From Valencia hispanica (lineage: Eukaryota; Chordata; Actinopteri; Cyprinodontiformes; Valenciidae), in assembly GCA_963556495.2 (NCBI GenBank), contig OY747707.1, positions 29,551,371-29,615,370 on the forward strand: a stretch of DNA of 64,000 nucleotides. The letters run 5' to 3'. The notes under the pieces were generated by a model. That model worked only from the letters and a program-made list of their open reading frames with translations, was not told the DNA's origin and made no database searches. Both the position numbers and the translations under genes were made by a program. Shown here piece after piece: positions 55,786 to 64,000 of this stretch (positions are counted from its first letter, which is position 1; every line of letters begins with the position of its first letter).

Positions 55786-56712
55786 AGATCAACTCTATTG
55801 TCTCTATAGGGATAATAGAATGGACAAAGGAACAAAGAAAAATTATAGAATAAATACAGATGAAATACATGCACAATAAATAATAACAATAAAACCATAA
55901 CATACACACTACAATCCGAGATTACCACGGTGTATTTGTATTTATCAAATCAAATTATTAACGAGGCTGACACTAACATGGATAAATTAACATTTTTACC
56001 TTTTTGTGTTACATTTTACTGCCATATATCTGTGGCCAGATGGCAGCAATCTATAATGATGGTGAAGTGGATATTTTGGGTCAAAAAGAATGGCTTTAGT
56101 CTTCCTTGTGACCCTGGTTCTGTAGAGCTGGGGGAACTTTGCCAGATGTATCCCAATGAGTTTGCTGCACATCCTTACAATATTGTTTAGTCTGTTTCTA
56201 TTTTTCAAAGTGAGTGACTCAAACCAGCAAATAAAAGAACATATAGAACTATAAAACAGGAATAAAACATTGTCATAAAAAGGGTGTCTATGTTAAAAAT
56301 CCTCAATATCCTAAAAAAAAAAATGCATATGCTGATGAGCCTTTGCACAGACTGAATCTACATTTGCCTCAAGGTCAAGCGGTTATCAATAAGTGTACTG
56401 AGGTTTTTATATTGTTGTACCACATCAACAGGCTGTCCACGGATAAAGACTGGAGAGGATGCTGGAGGCTTCTTTCTAAAATCAATCAACATATCTTTGG
56501 TTTTAGAGACATTAATGTTTAAAAATGAGCACTCACACCAGCCAATAAAATCCTTCACCACAGAGCCGCGATCACAGTCCTGGTCATCAAGCAGAGACAC
56601 AATCAGAGTTGTCAGCAAACTTTATAATGTGCCTTATTATGATTCTTGCACTCATTAGTGTATAAAATGAATAAAAGTGGTGAAAGGACAGAGCCCTGGG
56701 GGGGGGGGGGAG
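55786..56712 (-). pseudogene. LINE reverse-transcriptase and C-terminal pseudogene
   Basis: On the minus strand, in order: the region at 56,710-56,640 encodes the PQGSVLSPLLFILY motif of the LINE RT domain, entered through a G13/C13 run. Next, 56,618-56,358 reads VVKDFIGWCECSFLNINVSK, TKDMLIDFRKKPPASS and the VQQYKNLSTLID thumb-like segment. Then 56,208-55,996 reads MCSKLIGIHLAKFPQLYRT, RKTKAILFDPKYPLHHHY and LLPSGHRYMAVKC, the conserved C-terminal end. The pieces lie in different frames, so the copy is frameshifted, and the catalytic Y/F-A-D-D box is absent or garbled. An untranslated tail runs to about 55,786. It is likely the same broad LINE group as the fragment at 46,980-47,240. Confidence 0.85.
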
Positions 56713-59700
56713 ATAAAAGTATTATAAGTATTTTCCTTGCTGATACACAGCATTTTCACAAAACCCGCTCTTTTTTAAGATTTACAAAATAAACTGTTGT
56801 AATTTATTTCTGTTCTAGTTTTTTAGGATAATGGAAAAATAAACTTGAGAAGTGAAACTTTTATTAAAGTATATATGGCTGTGACCGGTTAAGCCTTTTT
56901 TATATTTGTTCATAAGAAATAGGACATAATTTTCACGCTAATGATATTTAGGGACGGAAATAAACCAAAAAACTTTTACTATTAGTGTTATGCACTGACA
57001 ATGATATTTTACTTAAAAAATATTTAGATAGAACACCTCTGAAAAATTGTTTTCCTTTCAGTTTTATGTATGAAATCATTACTCATTTTATGTCTATTGG
57101 TCAAATTTCCTCAGAACTTTTCTGTCTAGACTAAAGTGCTGTATGCATTGTTGCAGACCCCTGGTCTATCACTTCAAATCCCAATATAACACATTACAGT
57201 TTATAGGTGCAATGAAAAGACATGTGAAAATACTTTTGCAAGGCATTGTGTGTCTTCCATAAAGTAGTTGTGAAATTCATGCTCCAGTAACAACTACAGA
57301 AGAATTAAGTTTACGCTGCCTAATGACACCCAGGTTTTGTTATTTCAATTATGCTTTCCCCATGCTAATAGAGCTAAAATAAGCTTTTTAGAAGTCGCCC
57401 TAAGGGGAATGCACGCTCTGTTCAATGACATCTCCCAGTTAAAATGAAAACTACACTCTCAATATTGTTTATGTTTCTCGCTCACTCGCTGTTTCCTCAC
57501 CAACAGTTTCCAGCCAAGTGGAACCATCTCCCTTAGAATTTAGTGAAGGTGGAAGACAAGCTCTTAATCGCCTGTGTTATTGAATTATTGAATTAAAAGC
57601 TTAAGTACTCCGGGTGAGCATGTCAATTTTTCACAACTGAATGGTACAGTGCTCATTCCATTTTCATCTGAATAGATCATTTGTGTATGTAAAATGTAGA
57701 AGAATGGAGGTATTACACAGATCAGTTTCATTGTCTGTAATTCCTTTTTACTGTGACTGTAATCATTCTGTGAGACAAGTCATATTCATCCTGAGGCTCA
57801 TGCTAGTCCTTAATCTGCATTCAGATTCCCTCAACAACATTGCACTTTTTTTGTCAAGCAGCTGTGGTGTACAGTGCTGCATTAATTAAAAAAAAGGGGG
57901 AAAAAAGGGTTCGCTTCAAAGAACATTATGCATAATTATGGAAGAAGTTTAACCTGTTTTACATCCCTAAGTGATCCACTGGTAAACATGTAGTTGGAGG
58001 AGTAAGTGTTGCAGCAAATGGTTCAGCCTCTTTTCTACTTGACATTCTGCTCACCTGTCTCCTTCCCCCATGTTCTGAAACCCTGGGACTGATACAGATA
58101 AAATGATGTGATGTTTCTGTCTGTATTTCAATGGGATGAGATGCTGTGACCCACGCAATCTCCCTCTCAAAGAGTATTTCAACTTATGCAGATGAGCTCA
58201 TCAGAGCTGCCTGCTGAGATGAGACATCTAGGTCTGGAATTGTGTCAATACTAGCACCAAAACAAATGCAAATCAAAATCCAAATTAATGTGTTTTCCCT
58301 GAGGAGAAACGGAGTCGTACTTATAGTCGGCTCTCAGTAGATGACAGGATTCTGTTATCCAGAAAAAAACCCAAGGCATTCTCAAACCGTTCTCACTCTG
58401 CCAGGGTGACAAAAGTCGGTGTCTCCAGATGGAGGAACTAAACTAAACTAAGTGAGGAGAAGCAGGAGGCTTCTGTGAGATTGTTTTACAGATGCAAAAT
58501 GGAAAACATTCCAACATTCCCGGGATTATTTAGTTTAGTGATCCAGCTGTCCAAACAAACATCCATGTGTATCCTTAAACATGGCACAAATACAAGCAGA
58601 TGTAACGCATATCTTCTTGGGTTTTTTGTAAATAATATCACCACGGCCGGAGCTGTGTTTATGTCCCTGCATAAATAAGTGGGAAGCCATGTTTGAAAAG
58701 CAGGTTGTGTTTGGATAAAAATGAGCAGTTTGAGCTGCTCTAATATGCCTGCCTTCCTAGCTTCTGTCAGACCTACCTTTATCTGCATTTGATTGAATGG
58801 TAAATAGTGCACAATGCAAACAAACAGCAAATTTGCACTCTCGCAAATCTAATGAGGTAGACGGCAAATGATAGACATTTCATCAACTCGGTAAAGATGC
58901 AGTGTTTCAAAGCCTTCTGATGAAGCTTCCTTTTTATTTAATGTATCATTCTTTTTCTTTTTTTCTCCACATACTTGTCATAACCTTTAATCCGCTGTTT
59001 GTTCAGTCCTTTTTGCTGCCAAGATGACCTAGTTTCCCCCCACGGGGATCATTAAAATTTAATTTGGTCTAATCAAAGAATTCATTCAAATAGTCCTTGC
59101 TTGTAACTTGTAGTAGGAGCTGAAGTTGGATCCGCATGTCACCATTCGTCAGACACATTTATATTTCAGCAAACATAGCAGACATTTACTGACGGTAGCC
59201 GTGACGACAGTGATTTTGAAAATAGCACAAAAACGTCCATTGATGTGATGCATACTTTTGAGAAAAAGCTCTAAGCGGAGGGAGTCAACAAATCTTCTGT
59301 GGGGCGCACTAACCCAGTGCCAGTCCCAGTGTCTGGTTTTATTTGATGCTCTTAAATATATAAATAGCCATGTAAAATATTGATTGCTATTTTCTCCAGA
59401 TGTTGCTCGGAATGACTGATAACATGTTGTAATACACAGTGTATAGGTACAGTTAGTAATTGATTTTTACAGATATAATGATGTTATCAAATACATTTTT
59501 ATTTTTTTATTTTGATACATATTCTTAAGCAAAACTATAGAAGAAACACCTGATGAATGTTGCAGTAACTTTCAAAAGTGAAAAGTTAAACAATCTGGTA
59601 TGAGCTGGTTAAGTAATTAGGTAGCCAGCCTGCACTCTATTGCTTATCAGACATGGTGCTTGCAGCAATTTGATGACTGGCAATTTTCCCAAACATACAA

Positions 59701-60824
59701 ATTCTTTTATTTTGTTTGCAAAGGAAAAATATAGCTGTCCTCATGTAGCCAGCTGACCAGCAGTGTACCACAGCAGGTAGGGGAGGAACACCGGGTTGTC
59801 ATTTAGCTCTATACGGCTGTTGTAATCTTGGGTCACTCTGGCACTTTCTTTTCATGGTCTCTTGAAGAACATTTAAGCTTTAGGAATGTTCCAATATTTT
59901 TTGTGCAGGTTTCAAAACCAAAACTTTTTAAACTTTATTATATGTTGAAACTGGTAACCGGCCCATGCCTATTGCAGAGTCACTAGTGCTATCTGTCATA
60001 AATATGTAAAAGAACATTTAAAAGACATAAATCCACTTCTTTCACATAAACCACGACAGCTTCAGAGGTTGTGCCAGTCAAAAAAACTGCCTTTCATTCG
60101 CACAGTGTATACAAATTTAATAAAGTACACAACGAATACAGTAGCCCACATTAAGCACAGCTTATTTTCACATAAACTGCAGAGAGGACAACAATAAAAT
60201 TACAAATACATTCTTAAAAAAATGTTTCTTTTTTATAGGAACTTTAAATGGTTTTTATGAAAAGGGACATTCCCTGTTGCACCACCATTAACAGTTCATA
60301 AGACACTTCACTTTTTTTGAATGTAACGTCACTTGATATGTATTTCGGCTCCTTTGTGATTTTCAAAGTAATGGTCCTTATACACTAAATGGAGACAGAA
60401 AGCTTCACTGTACAAAAGCAGACAGGACTCGAAGCGTAACAGTAGCAGTTTGTTCAATAGCCTCACAAAATCGGAGCTGGAAATGTGTAAAATACAGACA
60501 TCTAAATTGACATGTACAGTACACCATGAAAACATTTGAAGTTAGGTAAGCACTGATCCCCACCACCCCGATATCCCGCCCAAAACTTTCACACCAGTCA
60601 AGGACATATTTCACCTAAACACAACAAGTCACAAACAAAAACAAATTAAAAAAATAAACAAACAGAACATAAAACATAGAAAGCAGATGGTTTTTGGTTA
60701 TACAATGCATTTAAACACCTCTGTGGGTCAAAATAAATCAACTCCTGGTCATCCATCTGGGGTATCCTCATCATAACACCCCTAGCAGGTGAGAGAAAGC
60801 ATGGGAGTGCCTTCGCCTCACCTG
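56713..60824. other. 3' flank or 3' UTR side of the protocadherin exon; no other gene seen
   Basis: No repeat family was recognised. 57,290-59,350 is complex and unique-looking, with blocks such as GCAGATGAGCTCATCAGAGC and AAGATGACCTAGTTTCCCCC, and is a candidate for conserved regulatory DNA. The exact 3' UTR extent is unknown; minus-strand AATAAA words occur, for example opposite CTTTATTATA near 59,935. Confidence 0.35.
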
Positions 60825-60828
60825 TCAG
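60818..60828 (-). other. Consensus splice donor overlapping the end of the coding exon
   Basis: Minus strand CTGACAG/GTGAGG (GT at 60,821-60,820) starts three bases after the TGA stop. If used, the exon would be followed by further untranslated or alternative sequence; otherwise it is a coincidental match in the 3' UTR. Confidence 0.5.
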
Positions 60829-61402
60829 TTGCCAGAGTCCCTCTGGTCGGGAGCACAATCCGACCCCCCGCACTCTTGACTGATGACAGAGCTGTGAATG
60901 AGACAGCTTGACAGGGACTTAGGCCTGAGCTCGCAGGTCAGGTAGGAGGGCTCCTCCAGCTCGGTGTGCAGCGGGGAGCACTGGCCATCTGGAGGGCCAT
61001 AGGCACTGCTGTCTGATCCCCCGTCCCTCTCTTCTTTGGACTCTCGGCTGGACAAGTCCGGGGGCGCGCCTCTCTTGGTGGGGCTGCTGGACGCAGATGG
61101 ACTCTCTTGGAGCGGTGGGCTTAGCGCACGCTGCGATTTTAAGTAAGGTTTAACATTGGCCACGAGGATTGTACTGTCCCGCTGTTCTTTTCCGAATGTG
61201 GTGAGGGTTTTTCTGCTGCTGCAGCTGATGGTGCCATAAATCTCTGTCTCTACCATGGCATGCATTCCCACAGGGATGAAAAGGTTGGTGCGATTATCTG
61301 CGCTGTCTGCTTGGCTTCCTACCCGTAACTTTGGCATCCAGCATCTGTCAGAGTGTCCCAGTGCACGACATTCATCGGTGCAGTGGACTGATTTGTCTTG
61401 CT
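60825..61402 (-). CDS. pcdh17: Delta-2 protocadherin cytoplasmic-tail exon (PCDH17-like)
   Basis: Delta-2 protocadherins are single-pass neuronal adhesion proteins of the cadherin family; this exon encodes part of the intracellular tail. On the minus strand a polypyrimidine acceptor TTTTTGCAG ends at 61,403 and the exon starts at 61,402 in phase 1. It encodes DKSVHCTDECRALGHSDRCW, the CxxEC...GHSDxCWMP signature of delta protocadherin tails. Then come DNRTNLFIPVGMHAMVETE, KTLTTFGKEQRDSTIL and VANVKPYLKSQRALSP, which from my knowledge of the family fit PCDH17 best (PCDH10, 18 and 19 less well). A Ser/Pro-rich stretch and a divergent C-terminus end at TGA (60,827-60,825). The open frame upstream of 61,402 is intron. 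The ectodomain and membrane segment lie on an earlier exon to the right, outside the window. Paralogue choice is less certain than family. Confidence 0.82.
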
Positions 61403-61944
61403 CTGCAAAAACAGTTAAACATTTGTTATTGGAGCCCCTGCTGTGGTAAGTATAAACAACCCACAGGAAAATGTAGATGACATTTTGAAGGATGAGCAGC
61501 AATACTAAATCACAGCAAACAAACACAATTTCCAGCATTATTCTTCAACTAAAACTAACAGCATCTCTGCTGACATGTCATATTGCATATGTCATAGCCA
61601 TTTCCAGAATAAAATCACTTTAAAGCAACAACCAGACTACTCTGTTAATTTTAATTTAAAAACTATTTTGATGATATCAAAAAATATATTTTAATTTTAT
61701 TATGTTTTTTTCTTTTAGATAAGTTAGACAAAATAGTGATTTGTGCTACTTATGACACATTTCCCCCCCTGGTATTAGCCTATCGACACTCTGTGTGATT
61801 TTTCTTGAAAATATAATCTGGAGCAGAGAAACTGATGTTTTTAATTTCCATTTCCGTCAGACTTGACTTAAAAATAAAGAGTAATTTCAATTTAACATAC
61901 AGGCTCTGACTAAAAATAAGCGACAGTTCAAGTAGTTAAGATGC
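61403..61944 (-). other. Intron upstream of the protocadherin exon
   Basis: This is the sequence 5' of the exon on the minus strand. It is AT-rich, with the pyrimidine tract and acceptor at its low-coordinate end. The intron continues to the window edge, since no further exon is recognised. Confidence 0.65.
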
Positions 61945-62241
61945 TATGGGCCTGATTTATCAAAAGTTTGCATTTGTTCAAAGCTGCACAAACAAAGAGA
62001 GCAGGCGTAAAAACATGCAGCAGGTGATTTACAAAGCAGGCGCAGATAGAAGTGTGCCTGTTAAACCAAGATGTGGGCAATCCATTTCTGTCAGAAGGTG
62101 CAAAATATTGGGAGGACAACATGCAGTTAAGTAGGCGTTCCACGTGCAGTGTTAATAACCAAACATGAAACTGTTTGCGCTGGCTGTTTTAGCGCCTTTG
62201 AAAGGCATGTCTTAACTTTACGCCACCAATGAATGACCGAT

Positions 62242-62568
62242 GGCTGTACTGCAACTAGACATTTAATACAGGCCATTATAAAGAGTAGTGCATTTCAACA
62301 ACATTAGTAGAATATGGACATCTTAGAACATATTCTGGACAAGCTGCAGTTTTAAGAAGTCTGACTCTGGAATACGGCGCCTGCATGGAGCAGAGAGCAG
62401 CGCATATACACCACACGCATTCAGTTTATTACTGACAAATGAACAAAATCATTCACACATATTCTAACCTAATAGTAATTAATACTCTAATGGCCATAAA
62501 CCTGACAGTTATGTGAATTCTTTCCCTTTTTTCCAAAGAGGCATCATAACTCACTGCACGCTCAACAT
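62242..62568 (+). repeat. Direct duplication, copy A
   Basis: The words TGTACTGCAAC, GACATTTAATACAGGCCAT, CATTAGTAGAATATGGACAT, CACCACACGCATTCAGTTTA and CCTAATAGTAATTAA recur in the same order in copy B at 63,040-63,323. I estimate 80-90% identity. Confidence 0.9.
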
Positions 62569-63039
62569 GTCTGTTTATTTGGTTATTTATCTGGATCCCC
62601 ATTAGTTCCACTGGGAGCGTTACCAATGTTCCTTGGGTCCACTTAATAAAATATAATAATCATGTACAATACCACAATGACAATTACATATATGATATTT
62701 ACCAAATAAAATTAATACATTTCAGATTACATACAAAAGCCAGATGTAATTAACTTGTAAATTTCCAATCTTCCATAAAATACCTAAAACATTCAGGCAG
62801 ATCCAAGACTTTAATACTTTTTTTAAAGAATACATGCCTTTTAGTTTGCTAACATCTTTAGATAATTTATTATTTTCCTGAGAGGCTCTGTAGATTTTTG
62901 CAGGAAGTTTGTGTTAGCAGTTTTTACTTTTAATTTAGCATATCTAGTACAATGGGTATGTATCTGATCAGAGTAAATTAACTCTTTGTAAAATGATTCT
63001 CGTAGACCTGTTAGAATATTTTTTTAACTAATATGAGTT
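62569..63039. repeat. Insert between the two duplicated blocks (possible LINE 3' end)
   Basis: It begins TTTATTTGGTTATTTATCTG and GATCCCCATTAGTTCCACTG, a phrase I associate with the antisense 3' end of a fish LINE. It then has AGATAATTTATTATTTTCCTG and GAGAGGCTCTGTAGATTTTT. No open frame was found. Confidence 0.4.
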
Positions 63040-63323
63040 GGTTGTACTGCAACTTGACATTTAATAGAGGCCATGATAAAGTGCACTGCATTTTAACATC
63101 ATTAGTAGAATATGGACATTTTAGGACTAAGCGAGCAGCCTTGTTCTAGACCAGGAGCGGCGCATGCACACCACACGTCTTAAGTTTATTAATGACAAAT
63201 GAAAAAAATCATTCACAGACATTTTAGCCTAATAGTAATTAACTCTCTTACAGCCATAGACTTGACAGGTCCCCCCCCCCTTTTTTCCCCAAAGACGCAT
63301 CTTGAATTCATTGCGCCTAATCC
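63040..63323 (+). repeat. Direct duplication, copy B
   Basis: It is collinear with copy A (TGTACTGCAACTTGACATTT, CATTAGTAGAATATGGACAT, GCGCATGCACACCACACG, CCTAATAGTAATTAAC). A C10 run replaces a short segment of copy A near 63,270. Confidence 0.9.
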
Positions 63324-63544
63324 TCCTCTATCTGACTGTGGTGCAGTGCATGGGGCAGAAAGGCTGGCACATACAGCAGTGGATGCAAAGTCCTCATTTG
63401 AATACTGCTCTTTGCGCCTGTTATCATTTGGGCACAATCTTAGTAGATCACCCACAAATCAGGAACACCCCATTAGCCCTTTTTGTGGCACACGCAATTT
63501 TTGGCTCTTGGAAGTATTTGGAATATTGATAAATCAGGCCCTAT

Positions 63545-64000
63545 GAATTTATGAATGTGTTAATACAGTCTTCCATGTTTCAGCCACCAGAGCCTCTCAT
63601 GGTAATTTCTTGAACAGTTTTTGAGTTTATTATCACTTGCGGCTTGTTTCAAAGAAAGAAAAACAAAGTTTTGGCATTTAATGTATAGTAATATTTTTTG
63701 CAGTCCTACCTGACATAAGACTGCTAAATAAAAGTCAGATTTTTTTTCAGATAATGAGAAAAAAAGGATATTTGTCTTTTTTTATTTTTACAATACATGT
63801 AAGTATTTGGTTTCAGATGTATGCTGTGCAATATTATTTGTAGCCTTCGACTCCAGGCTCAGACTCTGTTGGTTGTTCATGATACAACTCTTAAAACTAA
63901 GAAACATTTTGTCTTTTATACTGTGGTACTAGAGCTATGGAAAAACAGTTAAAAACCTTCTCTTTCAGGCTGGTGTTAGCCAGCAAGCAGTCTACCATTT
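63545..64000. other. Intronic AT-rich DNA to the window edge
   Basis: No exon, repeat family or RNA gene was recognised. Confidence 0.5.

Larger units (their letters stand above)
61948..63541. mobile_element. Composite inverted-repeat element (PIF/Harbinger-like MITE)
   Basis: GGGCCTGATTTATCAA at 61,948-61,963 is the exact reverse complement of 63,526-63,541, with TAT on both outer sides (61,945-61,947 and 63,542-63,544). A 3-bp duplication and GGGCC ends suggest PIF/Harbinger, though that group prefers TWA. The interior holds a long direct duplication around an unrelated insert, described separately. No transposase is present. It lies within the protocadherin intron. Confidence 0.7.

Noticed and set aside
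60646..60873. 75-codon minus-strand frame just past the protocadherin stop
   Set aside because: It overlaps the end of the exon in another frame and has no known protocadherin tail motif; most likely 3' UTR or intron.
61403..61538. N-terminal hydrophobic stretch of the 237-codon frame, which looks like a membrane segment
   Set aside because: A pyrimidine tract and TTTTTGCAG acceptor at 61,403 mark an exon start, so the upstream residues are translated intron, not the protocadherin transmembrane segment.

Overview
The window is vertebrate, almost certainly teleost fish, nuclear DNA. It is AT-rich and intron/intergenic-like. It is crowded with repeat types typical of ray-finned fish genomes: several Tc1-like transposon relics, 3'-truncated LINE copies ending in AATTG-type tails, tRNA-derived SINEs, TTAA and other MITEs, and a chromodomain Ty3/gypsy retrotransposon. 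No bacterial-style gene organisation, CRISPR array or operon is present.

The only host protein-coding sequence I can support is one exon on the minus strand at about 60.8-61.4 kb. It encodes the C-terminal cytoplasmic part of a delta-2 protocadherin, best matching PCDH17 as I know the family. The rest of that gene would lie to the right of the window, so about 60 kb here is gene-poor sequence 3' of the gene. That fits the gene-desert setting typical of these neural adhesion genes. Several repeat-free blocks (roughly 16-18.8, 23.4-24.8, 33.6-34.6, 49.8-50.6 and 57.3-59.3 kb) are candidates for conserved regulatory DNA, but I cannot test conservation.

Layout: 0-9.7 kb holds unassigned AT-rich DNA, SINE fragments, a LINE 3' end, a (TA)34 microsatellite abutting a Tc1 element, and a dispersed repeat that recurs three more times. 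9.7-18.8 kb holds LINE and Tc1 relics and one nested LINE interruption. 18.9-20 kb is a terminal-inverted-repeat element with two strong hairpins and an exon-like MADF DNA-binding-domain fragment. 20-33.4 kb holds four Tc1 relics, one split by a hAT-like element and one split by a 619-bp MITE with perfect 42-bp inverted repeats. 38.5-39.5 kb is a LINE 3' end.

40,186-45,036 is a nearly complete sushi/Tf1-type chromovirus: both LTRs (about 98% identical), a 5-bp target duplication, gag, pol with protease, RT, RNase H, integrase and chromodomain, and a polypurine tract. Its expression signals are unusually readable. An 11-nt self-priming pair matches a TATA box and predicted transcript start. 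The gag start codon lies inside the primer-binding site. A GGGAAAC slippery heptamer sits 5 nt before a stem-loop at the gag-pol overlap. Pol is broken by one frameshift in RNase H and carries a compensated indel pair in RT. A separate solo LTR with its own target duplication lies at 46.2-46.8 kb. The remainder holds a SINE, a TTAA MITE, a Tc1 relic, a LINE reverse-transcriptase pseudogene, the protocadherin exon, and a composite 1.6-kb inverted-repeat element with a long internal direct duplication.
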